Source of the DNA: a virus
IMG/VR virus record: IMGVR_UViG_3300034684_000053
Location: 1-38,499 of that record
DNA length: 38,499 nucleotides
Direction: 5' to 3' (one strand)
Part shown: piece by piece, positions 1 to 7,318 of the stretch
Layout of the letters: the number at the start of each line of letters is the position of its first letter
How positions within the stretch are numbered: the stretch's first letter is position 1
Notes under the pieces: model-generated
The model's input: only the letters and a program-made list of their open reading frames with translations
What the model was told of the DNA's origin: nothing
The model's database searches: none
Position numbers and translations under genes: made by a program

Positions 1-127
1 GCGACCGGATCCGGAAAGAACCCGAAGTCCAGACCGTTGTAAAACTGATTGATTCGCTTGCGGTGTTCTGTCTGATCCTCAATCGTCCAGTTAGTGAAGA
101 TGAGGTTGCCGAGGATACCCCATTTAC
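1..127. repeat. Terminal direct repeat, left copy (circular overlap)
   Basis: This segment is identical to 38373-38499 at the other end. An exact 127-bp overlap is what a k=127 graph assembler leaves when a contig closes on itself. The terminase reading frame continues through it without a break, so the repeat is a joining overlap rather than a biological terminal repeat. Confidence 0.95.
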
Positions 128-1613
128 CCAGGGTGTAAACATCGTAGTAATACTTGTCTGATTCGTCCTCGAGCTTACTGATATCGTCAGCTGTCAGCCA
201 GCGGTTGTGTTTGTAGATTGTTCTGCGAATGAGCAGCTTATCGTCAGCGTAGTAGTCCTTGCTGTCGTCCCACTTGCCTTCGAAGAATTCTGTATATATC
301 CAGTGATCTTGAAGTATCGGGTTGAACAGGAAGATCATACGTTTAATGATCGAATCGTCGCCCGTATCGCCCCTTAGACGCTTAACCAGCGATTTGTAGT
401 CGTTATACTCAATCTCAGTTGACTCCTCGATCAGGATGTCTGTAATAACGCCCTTCTGCGGCGTGATGGACTTGACCTTCTCAACGTCGTCCAGTCCGGC
501 AAACAGAATCTGACAGCCAGACGATTTGTGTGTGATAACCAGGTCTGTCTTGTTGATTGAAAACTCGCTTTCGAGATCCATCCGGCTGATGCACTTCCGC
601 ACCTCGTTAAAGCAGGAGTTTCGAAGAGTTCTGCCAGTCTTTCTGCAGATCAGGTAATTTCGCTTACCGGTCATGACATCGCGCACCGTGCGCTGGCCAA
701 CAATCGCAAACGACTTACCCGAAGACGAACCACCAAAGAAGATCTGTGTAGGCTGCATAGCGGTAAGCTGCTCGGCATAAGCCTGGTTCATTAGTTCGCG
801 CCAAACCGCATCCGGTATAACAATGCCTCCCTGAGCAGCTGAGGTCTCCGCTGTGTTCTTCGCGATCTCTGAGCGGATCTTGTCAAGCTCTGCCTGCTGC
901 CTGGCTGTTGCCATGTCCATATGTTCTGTCAGCCAGTCCAGGGCCTTCATGCGGTCAGCAAGCTTGATAGACGCTCCGTCTCTGCCTTGCTTAACCTCAG
1001 ACAGGATAGAGCCATCAACTTGATCTGAGTCACGGAAACGAACAACGTTGACCATTTTAGTGAGCGGCTGCTTAATGCCTGTAGCTGGATCCTCTATCAT
1101 AATCGGCCCGAACGGACCCATAATCTGTTGTTCTTCCTGGCGCCAGTCGGTAAAGTCGGAAATGTCAGCGAAGGCTATATCCATGTACTTTTGAAAGATG
1201 TCTTCCGGCTGTAAGTAAGCTCTTGCATAGCGCTGTTCTTTGATCTTCATGATTTCTTCAGCGACTCGAACATTTTGCAACAGCCGCGGACCCGCTGTCA
1301 TTGCAGACTCTAAATCAGCACCATACGCCTTCTGGTAACTCCTGGTCGCATTAAAGCTTTTGCTGTAATACAAACAAAAAAGTCTCTGTTTGTCCGTCAG
1401 CTGCTTATTAGCCATTACCGACTTAACCTCAGCGGACGGAACGTTCTTTCTTTTCTTCGGAACGCTCCGCTTTGTTGGAACGCTCCCGGGGGATTTGCCC
1501 CACTTATCCTTACTTTTCCATCCCCGGACCGTGCCAGCCGGTATTCCAAGCTCTTCAGCTATCTGTGAGGGCGACATGCCCTGTAGGAACAATTTCTTAG
1601 CTTTTTCACGCAT
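1..1613 (-). CDS. Fused terminase small + large subunit, first 537 codons (gene continues across contig end)
   Basis: The packaging motor. Residues 1-40 form a helix-turn-helix (MREKAKKLFLQGMSPSQIAE...), and about 66-200 match the Terminase_2/XtmA-type small subunit (LTDKQRLFCLYY). From about residue 264 the frame runs straight into a PBSX/Terminase_3-type large subunit: Walker A GGSSSGKS (294-301), Walker B TDILIEE (391-397), an FNP segment and the first nuclease Asp in GLDFGF (D529). The start at 1613 is chosen because GGAAGGTGGTGAC lies just upstream; the inner ATG at 1415 has no ribosome site. With the right-hand piece the protein is 676 aa. In relatives xtmA and xtmB are separate genes; here no stop lies between them. 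It is the first gene of the late operon, after a terminator. Confidence 0.95.
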   Translation of the reverse strand, partial: MREKAKKLFLQGMSPSQIAEELGIPAGTVRGWKSKDKWGKSPGSVPTKRSVPKKRKNVPSAEVKSVMANKQLTDKQRLFCLYYSKSFNATRSYQKAYGADLESAMTAGPRLLQNVRVAEEIMKIKEQRYARAYLQPEDIFQKYMDIAFADISDFTDWRQEEQQIMGPFGPIMIEDPATGIKQPLTKMVNVVRFRDSDQVDGSILSEVKQGRDGASIKLADRMKALDWLTEHMDMATARQQAELDKIRSEIAKNTAETSAAQGGIVIPDAVWRELMNQAYAEQLTAMQPTQIFFGGSSSGKSFAIVGQRTVRDVMTGKRNYLICRKTGRTLRNSCFNEVRKCISRMDLESEFSINKTDLVITHKSSGCQILFAGLDDVEKVKSITPQKGVITDILIEESTEIEYNDYKSLVKRLRGDTGDDSIIKRMIFLFNPILQDHWIYTEFFEGKWDDSKDYYADDKLLIRRTIYKHNRWLTADDISKLEDESDKYYYDVYTLGKWGILGNLIFTNWTIEDQTEHRKRINQFYNGLDFGFFPDPV

Positions 1614-1711
1614 GTCACCACCTTCCTTTTCTAAAGATCCTGCGCCCCCGCCTGCGCCAACCCGAGTGTACGTCGGTGGATCTTCCCATCGTTCCCGCTT
1701 TCGCACGCCAT

Positions 1712-1740
1712 ATAAAAAAGAGCCCCCGCAAAAGGGCTCT
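1712..1740 (-). terminator. Rho-independent terminator after the arpU-like gene
   Basis: A 7-bp stem, AGAGCCC (1719-1725) with GGGCTCT (1734-1740), has an 8-nt loop. Read leftward it is followed by a T run (A run 1714-1719 on the plus strand). It separates the early operon from the terminase gene. Confidence 0.9.
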
Positions 1741-1763
1741 TGGTCTCAAGCAGACTCGCTCAC

Positions 1764-1813
1764 TTATATTATCTCATGGCGGTCAAGTGCATGGTTTGCG
1801 CAGAATCATGCAC
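1764..1813 (-). promoter_or_regulatory. Candidate late promoter with inverted repeat
   Basis: On the minus strand a TAATAT -10-like hexamer (plus 1766-1771) has the left arm of a perfect inverted repeat near its -35 position: GTGCATG (1787-1793) and CATGCAC (1807-1813), 13 nt apart. There is no consensus -35, which fits an activator-dependent promoter, and the likely activator gene (ArpU-like) ends at 1806. The site and its activator are inferred. The terminator at 1712-1740 would lie within about 20-50 nt of the start site. Confidence 0.4.
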
Positions 1814-2237
1814 CTTTTTCCGGCTGACATCCATGAATCCCGAAAAACAAGATGCGTAACTTGCAATAAGATCTATTAATATCACGCTTAACGGTATCAA
1901 TACTGCAGTCAAATAGATCTGCCAGCTGCTCATTGGTGTATGGCTTGCCGCGACCGTCCGCACCGCCTGAAGGATCCACGAACTTACGCATGATCACATT
2001 GTACGGCCGAACATTGCCTTCATCCTCACAGAGCCGTCTATAGGTCTCAAGGGCAGCATCCATGTGAGACTTATAAGCCATTGTCTCCATACGCGATTCG
2101 GTGATCGCTCTGATCTGGCTGGAAATCTTATAATCAGCAACATACCAGTCGAGTGCATCTACTGCATTCTCGATAAAGGCCGCCAGGTAGCGATAGTGCT
2201 TAAGTGCTTCCTTGATGTTGTATTTTACTTCCGTCAT
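1806..2237 (-). CDS. ArpU/RinA-like late transcriptional regulator
   Basis: A 143-aa protein with a C-terminal sigma-like helix-turn-helix (TNEQLADLFDCSIDTVKRD, about residues 101-119) and an N-terminal helical part. Size, architecture and position (last early gene, just before terminase) match the ArpU family of Firmicutes phage late activators, which switch on the packaging-to-lysis operon. A strong site (AGGAGGATTT) precedes the ATG at 2237. The target is probably the inverted repeat at its own 3' end. The family assignment is by motif and context; its mode of action (activation or antitermination) is not visible. Confidence 0.8.
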   Translation of the reverse strand: MTEVKYNIKEALKHYRYLAAFIENAVDALDWYVADYKISSQIRAITESRMETMAYKSHMDAALETYRRLCEDEGNVRPYNVIMRKFVDPSGGADGRGKPYTNEQLADLFDCSIDTVKRDINRSYCKLRILFFGIHGCQPEKGA

Positions 2238-2246
2238 AAATCCTCC

Positions 2247-2453
2247 TTAGTCCGTAGGCCAGATATCCTTCTGATACTCGTCTTCGCAGTCAGGGCACAA
2301 GTGAACGAAAACTCCCTCGACTTTCATCTTGCGCCAGCCGCTCTCCTTCATGATCTCGAGAGACTGCTCGAAAGACTCAGCCTCGAAGCCATCACCGCAG
2401 TTGTCACAGGTGACCTGCTTAGCTTTGTGTCTGCCGTATATGTCTTCAATCAT
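2247..2453 (-). CDS. Small zinc-ribbon protein
   Basis: A 68-aa protein with two CxxC knuckles, CDNC near residue 16 and CPDC near residue 53, separated by an acidic helical stretch, as in a single zinc ribbon. It overlaps the preceding gene by 8 nt and is followed by the ArpU-like gene after 9 nt, so it belongs to the early operon. Its function is unknown. A similar two-knuckle protein is encoded at 3249-3446, and the two may be distant paralogues. Confidence 0.75.
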   Translation of the reverse strand: MIEDIYGRHKAKQVTCDNCGDGFEAESFEQSLEIMKESGWRKMKVEGVFVHLCPDCEDEYQKDIWPTD

Positions 2454-2592
2454 CAGCGGTCACCTCCCCCAGTGGACAATCAGCAGGCGCTGAGAACAGC
2501 GGAATAGTGTTTCCGGTCAATTCGCACGTTCGGTTCATGAAGTTAGCGATTCGATGTGGACAATCAACGCATTTGTTAGGTTTCATACTCAT
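2446..2592 (-). CDS. Small cysteine-rich protein (48 aa)
   Basis: Starts at 2592 (MSMKPNKCVDCPHR), preceded by AAAGGAGA; the ATG overlaps the TGA of the DUF551 gene in an ATGA junction. It has cysteines at residues 8, 11, 23 and 39 in a C-x2-C...C...C pattern that could hold one metal. A longer version from 2673 would overlap the upstream gene heavily and has no better ribosome site. Function unknown. Confidence 0.7.
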   Translation of the reverse strand: MSMKPNKCVDCPHRIANFMNRTCELTGNTIPLFSAPADCPLGEVTADD

Positions 2593-3092
2593 TCTCCTTT
2601 CGGCGGTTTTGGAAGTGGTTTCCAGTGAGTGACGTTCCACGGAGATATCCTGCCGTACCACTTCCATCTGCAAACTGTTTTCCCTCTTACCGTGTTCTTC
2701 TCGTACGACAACGACATCACCTTGGTGCTACTACAATTATCTACCATGACATTACACATAACACCGTATCCGCCCTCTGGGATTTCCGGCAACCTCTCGC
2801 TTACACTCACCCAAGGCTGATACGCTTGCAGGGCTGTGATGATCGTCTGCACAACATGATCTGGAAGTGTTGAAAGATATTCTGGCTCATTTTTTATACG
2901 TCTGACAAATTCGTGATCGTCAAGTTCATCAAACCAATTCAACGCTATTCGAGCTTCCTCACTCTTGACCGTCTGGCGAGCGATTTCGGCATTGATGAGG
3001 TCTTGCAAATCGGTTAAATATCCAACGCCAGTAACTTTAAGATTTGATTCTGCAACCTCTTTTTTTAATTCTTCCAATCTCTCAAATTCCAT
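2589..3092 (-). CDS. DUF551-containing protein
   Basis: A 167-aa protein. The C-terminal half begins WVSVSERLPE and ends THWKPLPKPPKGE, the signature of the DUF551 domain common in phage accessory regions; no biochemical role is established. The N-terminal half is charged and helical. GGGAGGTTGAATA precedes the ATG at 3092, and the gene overlaps the end of the small upstream gene by 11 nt. Confidence 0.85.
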   Translation of the reverse strand: MEFERLEELKKEVAESNLKVTGVGYLTDLQDLINAEIARQTVKSEEARIALNWFDELDDHEFVRRIKNEPEYLSTLPDHVVQTIITALQAYQPWVSVSERLPEIPEGGYGVMCNVMVDNCSSTKVMSLSYEKNTVRGKTVCRWKWYGRISPWNVTHWKPLPKPPKGE

Positions 3093-3252
3093 TATTCAAC
3101 CTCCCGTATTTAATGTGGTCTTCGATGCATTGTTTTGCCCGGTTAAGTGCGTAGCCATCAATATAATTGCGGAACTGACGCCAGCCTGCTTTACAAATAG
3201 GACAGTAGTACCAGACAGACCCGTCTTCTCTGATTTCTTTGATCGGATTCAT
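3082..3252 (-). CDS. Small CxxC protein (56 aa)
   Basis: Begins MNPIKEIREDGSVWYYCPIC and ends in TGA inside the next gene. The ATG at 3252 overlaps the stop of the upstream zinc-ribbon gene as ATGA, a typical coupled junction, and GAGGG lies upstream. Only one clear CPIC knuckle is present, with a further Cys near residue 42, so a complete metal site is uncertain. Function unknown. Confidence 0.65.
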   Translation of the reverse strand: MNPIKEIREDGSVWYYCPICKAGWRQFRNYIDGYALNRAKQCIEDHIKYGRLNNGI

Positions 3253-3446
3253 CCCTCAGCCCTCGCTTCGCTTCGCTTTTCGTCACAATCTTCACAACTG
3301 TCTAAATTTTTGCCACCCATGAATACTGTCCAACCCATTTCTTCACCGTAGTCATAAGCCTCTTGATACGTGTCAAAACTGTCATGTACACGTCCGCATT
3401 CGTCACAAACCAACTCAAATTTCCCGTTTGCTGTTTTTCCAATCAT
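3249..3446 (-). CDS. Small zinc-ribbon protein (65 aa)
   Basis: Contains CDEC near residue 14 and CEDC near residue 51 around the aromatic segment YDYGEEMGWTVF, so it looks like a two-knuckle zinc ribbon, similar in plan to the protein at 2247-2453. The ATG at 3446 is 8 nt from GGAGG; a GTG one codon earlier is an alternative. Function unknown. Confidence 0.7.
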   Translation of the reverse strand: MIGKTANGKFELVCDECGRVHDSFDTYQEAYDYGEEMGWTVFMGGKNLDSCEDCDEKRSEARAEG

Positions 3447-3449
3447 CAC

Positions 3450-3626
3450 TCAATCCTCCTCATCATCCAGCAGCCACGCCAACGCAGCAGCCCAAATCAG
3501 TCCGATCATGACCCAGCCCCACCAGAGGTCAATCGGCCAGACGAAGATCTGCACCAGCCAGCACGCCACAACAGCGACACAGGCAGCTTGGATTAGTCGT
3601 TTGGCACGCTTAAATAGATTTTTCAT
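3450..3626 (-). CDS. Small membrane protein (58 aa)
   Basis: Start at 3626 (MKNLFKRAKRLIQ) with GGAGGTATCAC just upstream. A basic N-terminus is followed by two hydrophobic stretches, AACVAVVACWLVQIFVW and WWGWVMIGLIWAAALAWL, and an acidic tail (DDEED): a hairpin-type inner membrane protein. It overlaps the preceding gene by 17 nt. No family recognised. Confidence 0.7.
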   Translation of the reverse strand: MKNLFKRAKRLIQAACVAVVACWLVQIFVWPIDLWWGWVMIGLIWAAALAWLLDDEED

Positions 3627-4017
3627 GTGATACCTCCATCGCCAACAGATCAAGCAGGTTCATCTGACGATCCTCCATGTCTGGACTAAGCATTTTTTGA
3701 ATGAAACGCTTTACTTCCGGCCATTTAATCTCGACCGTCATTCTGTTGTATGTCGAAGTGACCATTCCTGAACTGATCGAAACGTCCCATCCGATATCGT
3801 ATTTACTGTGCCCAGAATGTCTGCCGCTGAACGAAAATGACGGCCAATGTTCTAAGGCATAGGTGAAGATGTTTTTCTGCATCGTTTCCCATTCCTCGTA
3901 GCGCCATTCGTTTTCTTTTTCCATCGGGTACAGATAAGGCTTGACACTCCACTTGACTTGTTCAAGCGCATAATTCATTCCCTGCATCCAGAGCCATTTA
4001 CGGATTAGATCGTCCAT
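3610..4017 (-). CDS. Hypothetical protein (135 aa)
   Basis: Start at 4017 (MDDLIRKWLWMQGMNYALEQ), directly after the stop of the upstream zinc-ribbon gene and preceded by a GAGG-like site; a longer version from 4356 would overlap that gene by more than 300 nt. The protein is rich in aromatic residues (WRYEEWETMQKNIFTYALEHW) and ends in a helical region. No motif or family is recognised. Confidence 0.65.
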   Translation of the reverse strand: MDDLIRKWLWMQGMNYALEQVKWSVKPYLYPMEKENEWRYEEWETMQKNIFTYALEHWPSFSFSGRHSGHSKYDIGWDVSISSGMVTSTYNRMTVEIKWPEVKRFIQKMLSPDMEDRQMNLLDLLAMEVSHEKSI

Positions 4018-4018
4018 C

Positions 4019-4411
4019 TCATTCCTCACCCCACCCAACATATTGCGACCACTTGTGACCGCATACATCGCATTCGAACAAAACAACTTCATCATTTTCA
4101 GACCACTCCCAATCAGGATTACATCTATATTTTTTACCTGTTTCTGGATCAACACCTTTACAACTTGGGCAATTATAAAAATCCTGTTCATATAGCCACT
4201 GTGTGAAATCTTCATCGCTGACATATTCACCGGATTCCCACACGTCATTGTCACAACAAAGCTTGCACATGTACCAGTGCTGCCAATCACCTTCAAACAT
4301 TCCTCCTGTGTGATATGCCGTTTTGCCAACCGGAATAATTCTGCAACACGTTTCACATCTATGTGGCTTTCGAGTTTTAACTAATCTCATCTCACAACCA
4401 AACGTGCTCAC
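4019..4411 (-). CDS. Zinc-ribbon protein (130 aa)
   Basis: Contains three CxxC-type pairs, CETCCR, CKLCC and CPSCKG, plus CDVCGHKW near the C-terminus, so it probably binds two zinc ions. The opening MRLVKTRKPHRCETC resembles a frequent phage zinc-ribbon family of unknown role. A GTG start at 4411 follows GGTGGAG; the ATG at 4390 is an alternative. It sits 1 nt after the SANT/Myb-like gene. Confidence 0.75.
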   Translation of the reverse strand: MSTFGCEMRLVKTRKPHRCETCCRIIPVGKTAYHTGGMFEGDWQHWYMCKLCCDNDVWESGEYVSDEDFTQWLYEQDFYNCPSCKGVDPETGKKYRCNPDWEWSENDEVVLFECDVCGHKWSQYVGWGEE

Positions 4412-4412
4412 C

Positions 4413-5123
4413 CTACTCCACCGCCTCTCTCACTCTCGCCAGCTGCCTTGTCAGTCGGTCATTTTCCTGACGCAATTTGTCTGCGTACTCGATTATCTGG
4501 TTCAGCTGTTCAGTAATTGTTTTGACCGTTTCGGCGTAGTCTGGTTCAGGGTTACCGATTAAAAACTCACCCACCGCCGGAACAGCCTCGCCAATCTTCC
4601 CCACCGCACACACGCCGCTCTCACACTTTTCCTTCTCCGCGTCCTTAAACGGATGGCCTAAAATCAGCGCCTTTTGTTTTACAGCATTTACTGACCGGTC
4701 AAAAATCTTAGCCACTTCCTCCGGCGTAGTTCCTTTTTCCGCCATCTCAATCAGCCTGGCCTCGTCAGCGTCCGTCCAGCGCGGGCTCCATTTGCGCCAA
4801 CCCTCTTTACCACCGCCAGTTGTGAGCCCATGTTTTACCGCTCTGGCTTTACAGGCCTGTATTGACCGTCCAAGCTCTTTTGCGACCTTGTAAATCCCTG
4901 TTCCGGCTTCCATCAGCTCTCGGAAGCGTCTGTCCTCCTCAGCCGTCCAAGCGTTCCAGCTCCTGTTTCGTTTTACGCCAGGATTGCTTATAAGCCCGAG
5001 CGTTTCTTCTATTTCTGTTTTCGTTGTGCCGTTTAAGTCTGCCAGTATTCCGATTCTGTCCTGGCTTGGCGCCATTGACTTGTAGCGCGTTTTTATTTCT
5101 TCAGTTGTCATTGGTAAGCTCAT
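4413..5123 (-). CDS. SANT/Myb-like DNA-binding protein
   Basis: A 236-aa protein with two tandem Myb/SANT-like helical modules: WNAWTAEEDRRFRELMEAGT...ELGRSIQACKARAVKHGL (about 57-100) and WSPRWTDADEARLIEMAEKGT...KIFDRSVNAVKQKALILGH (about 111-157), followed by a C-terminal coiled coil (about 200-236) that suggests dimerisation. Such proteins bind DNA and in phages are annotated only as regulators. The start overlaps the upstream gene as ATGA. Its target is unknown; the GGGGC repeats at 7017-7318 are one candidate, by guess only. Confidence 0.75.
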   Translation of the reverse strand: MSLPMTTEEIKTRYKSMAPSQDRIGILADLNGTTKTEIEETLGLISNPGVKRNRSWNAWTAEEDRRFRELMEAGTGIYKVAKELGRSIQACKARAVKHGLTTGGGKEGWRKWSPRWTDADEARLIEMAEKGTTPEEVAKIFDRSVNAVKQKALILGHPFKDAEKEKCESGVCAVGKIGEAVPAVGEFLIGNPEPDYAETVKTITEQLNQIIEYADKLRQENDRLTRQLARVREAVE

Positions 5124-5329
5124 TTAGTTTCCTTCCTTTCTGACGTGGCGTGATCAACCATGTGTATTGTTTTTCGCTGACAGCACTGACACGTCCATTC
5201 ACATTTTCCAGCTTTTCTTATTTCTTCTATCCAGTCAGCATGGCTTTGCCCGAGTCCTGGTATGTTCCATTTATCCGTCTGCCCACACACCGAGCACCTC
5301 AAGGCGAACTGGATCCGGTAAGTGATCAT
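5120..5329 (-). CDS. Small zinc-ribbon protein (69 aa)
   Basis: CSVC near residue 12 and CQCC near residue 47 make one zinc ribbon; the segment between them is helical. Its ATG overlaps the stop of the VRR-NUC gene (ATGA) and its own stop overlaps the next start, so it is tightly coupled to replication-region genes. Function unknown. Confidence 0.7.
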   Translation of the reverse strand: MITYRIQFALRCSVCGQTDKWNIPGLGQSHADWIEEIRKAGKCEWTCQCCQRKTIHMVDHATSERKETK

Positions 5330-5667
5330 TCAATCAACCTCAGCGCATCTTCGACCGATCTGGCCACTCCTGCTGTAAATCCATACGATCTGGCAAGATT
5401 GATAAAGTTTTCCTGTTCCGGTTTCGGCTTCTTCCCTGGCCGCTTAGTTTCGATAAAAACTGTCTTGCCATTCTTGCCGAAGAAAATCAGATCGGGAAAA
5501 CCTTCAGGCAGTCCGGCAACAGGCCTGAGATTTGTTAGAATCCGTTGATTTCTATCCTGGTCGTAAACCTGTTTTCCCTGCCAGAACGTTCCTGCGTTGG
5601 TTCGGAAAACCATGCCGTATTCCGACAGCGCAATTCGGATCGCGTTCTGGATGTTCTGTTCTCTCAT
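5326..5667 (-). CDS. VRR-NUC domain nuclease
   Basis: A 113-aa single-domain protein from the ATG at 5667 (MREQNIQNAIRIALSEYG), preceded by AGAGG and overlapping the helicase stop as ATGA. It has the VRR-NUC catalytic layout: GLPEGFPDLIFF (metal-binding Asp), FIETKRPGKKP (E-x-K) and the following EQ. VRR-NUC proteins are PD-(D/E)XK-fold nucleases; stand-alone phage versions cut branched DNA in vitro and usually sit beside an SF2 helicase, as here. It probably works with the helicase in replication or recombination-intermediate processing. Confidence 0.92.
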   Translation of the reverse strand: MREQNIQNAIRIALSEYGMVFRTNAGTFWQGKQVYDQDRNQRILTNLRPVAGLPEGFPDLIFFGKNGKTVFIETKRPGKKPKPEQENFINLARSYGFTAGVARSVEDALRLIE

Positions 5668-7016
5668 CTGAAACCTCTTTCTTTTGCCTGCATCCAAGCC
5701 CAACCTGGTTTATAACCTCTCGCCCTGGCATACGCTTGAAGCTCAAACAGCGTCTTGCACTGGTTCAAATCCTTGTACTTAACTCGTTCATCAGCATTCG
5801 CCCTGGCTTGCCGCTTAATCTCTGCCAGTTTAATTTCTTTAATGTTTTTAATTTCCTCTCTGGTCAGCTCTCTCTCAGCGCCGCAGTATGGACAGCGGTC
5901 GTGCTTTTTCGTTTCGTACACGCCGTAGCATTTCGTGCACTGAGTAACAATCAGTTTTCCATCCTCGCCGTATTCCTTGCGCGGTTTAACCTTGTCTGTC
6001 AGGCTCCATTCCCTTGGATCGTCCGGCAGTCCATGTCTGGTATGGTTTCCGACATGATCCAGTACGATTGCTATTTTCCCCGGCTGCGGTCTTAACGCTC
6101 TGCCGGCTTGCTGGATGTACAACCCAAGCGAAGCGGTCGGCCTCAGGAGCACGCAGCACCAACAATCAGGAACATCAAATCCCTCACCGATCAAATCCAC
6201 ATTACACAGAACAGTTATTTTCTTATTTCGGAAATCATCGACAATCTGTTTTCTGACCTTTGCCGGAGTGTTGCCATCAAAATGAACGGCGTTGATTCCA
6301 GCTTCCTGAAACGCTTCAGCGGTGGCTTGTGAGTGGCTTATTGACGAACAATACACAATCGTCTGATACCCTGATGCGTATTCCTGCCAGTGTTTAATCA
6401 CATCGCCGAACACTGCTCGTTGTGACAAAATATCTGCCGCCTGAGTTGCGTCGAAGTCTGAACCTTTTTTCTTTAGTCCTGACAAATCCGCAACTGATGG
6501 AGCAAAATATCTGAAGTCACTCAGATAACCTTGACCAATCAAATCGGCAGTTGTCACACCCAGAATCATTTCATCATAGATTGCGCCAAGTGGTTTTCCG
6601 TCAAGTCTGCAAGGTGTTGCGGTCAGTCCGATCAGGTGCGTGTCCGGGAAGTGGTCGACTATTTTCTTCCAGGTGCCGGCGCTTGAATGATGGCACTCGT
6701 CGAAAATAATAATGTCCGGTTTCGGCAGCTTATCTGGTTTGTTCGCGACTGTTGCCACCATGCCGACGTGGATCCGTTCCATCTGGATGTCAAAACGCTC
6801 AAAGGTTTCTATTGTCTGATCCATCAGCTCACGCCGGTGGACCAAAAACCATACTGTATTGTTTTTCTTTTGCGTCTGATTAGCAAGCCAAGCAAACATT
6901 GCTGTCTTGCCTGATCCGGTTGGGCTTACAATCATTATTTTTCTTGATCCGGCTGCCATAGCTCTATGAGTTCTGACAATAAGATCAGTTTGATAATCTC
7001 TTAGGTTTAATTCCAT
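5664..7016 (-). CDS. SF2 DEAD/DEAH-type helicase
   Basis: A 450-aa helicase. Motif I SPTGSGKT (31-38), motif II DECH (106-109), motif III TAT (132-134), a helicase C-terminal domain with motif VI QQAGRALRP (302-310), then a zinc ribbon CTKC...CPYC around 345-370 and a basic helical tail. The start at 7016 (MELNLRDYQTDL) has AAAGGAG just upstream; a longer reading from 7091 runs into the GC-repeat region and lacks a ribosome site. It unwinds DNA in phage replication or repair, next to the VRR-NUC nuclease and downstream of the candidate origin. Confidence 0.95.
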   Translation of the reverse strand: MELNLRDYQTDLIVRTHRAMAAGSRKIMIVSPTGSGKTAMFAWLANQTQKKNNTVWFLVHRRELMDQTIETFERFDIQMERIHVGMVATVANKPDKLPKPDIIIFDECHHSSAGTWKKIVDHFPDTHLIGLTATPCRLDGKPLGAIYDEMILGVTTADLIGQGYLSDFRYFAPSVADLSGLKKKGSDFDATQAADILSQRAVFGDVIKHWQEYASGYQTIVYCSSISHSQATAEAFQEAGINAVHFDGNTPAKVRKQIVDDFRNKKITVLCNVDLIGEGFDVPDCWCCVLLRPTASLGLYIQQAGRALRPQPGKIAIVLDHVGNHTRHGLPDDPREWSLTDKVKPRKEYGEDGKLIVTQCTKCYGVYETKKHDRCPYCGAERELTREEIKNIKEIKLAEIKRQARANADERVKYKDLNQCKTLFELQAYARARGYKPGWAWMQAKERGFR

Positions 7017-7318
7017 ATTTCTCCTTTCTGCCTGCGCCCCATGCGCCCCAGCCCTGCCCCACCAAGTGCCCCGGTCTGAAAATGGCCTCAAACGTAGTCA
7101 TATCAGTGGTTTTCAGGTTTGCGCCCCGCTTGCCCCGCTTTTTTTCGTGTCTATACGCGCGAGGTGTATATAAATTTTTAAGTTTTATGTGTTTATCCCT
7201 ATATAGAGGGTTTCCGGTTTTTTAGCGGGGCACCGGGGCGATTGCCGTAGATAGGGCGTTTCAAGGCTTTTTTTGCGGGGCATTAACGGGGCATCAACGG
7301 GGCAAATGGCCCACTTTT
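7017..7318. other. Candidate replication origin with GGGGC/GCCCC iterons
   Basis: A 302-bp gene-free stretch between the two helicase genes. The left part has six GCCCC copies (7036, 7045, 7056, 7068, 7123, 7132) and the right part five GGGGC copies (7227, 7235, 7277, 7288, 7299). The last three are tandem 11-bp units (GGGGCATTAAC, GGGGCATCAAC, GGGGCAAATGG). Between the two inverted sets lies an AT-rich core (about 7150-7225). Iterons around an unwinding element inside the replication module are typical of theta origins; the function is inferred. Confidence 0.6.

Noticed and set aside
1634-1665. A possible cos site from the GC-rich direct repeat GGCGCAGG before terminase
   Set aside because: Only two short copies occur, and the portal, MuF and scaffold types together with the circularly permuted contig favour headful packaging; nothing marks a cut site.
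4018-4356. N-terminal extension of the 135-aa protein ending at 3610
   Set aside because: It would lie on top of the zinc-ribbon gene in another frame; the start at 4017 right after that gene's stop is more consistent with the operon.
7017-7091. A 25-codon N-terminal extension of the SF2 helicase
   Set aside because: The extension is read through the GCCCC repeats, has no ribosome site, and MELNLRDYQ has AAAGGAG directly upstream and matches the family's usual start.
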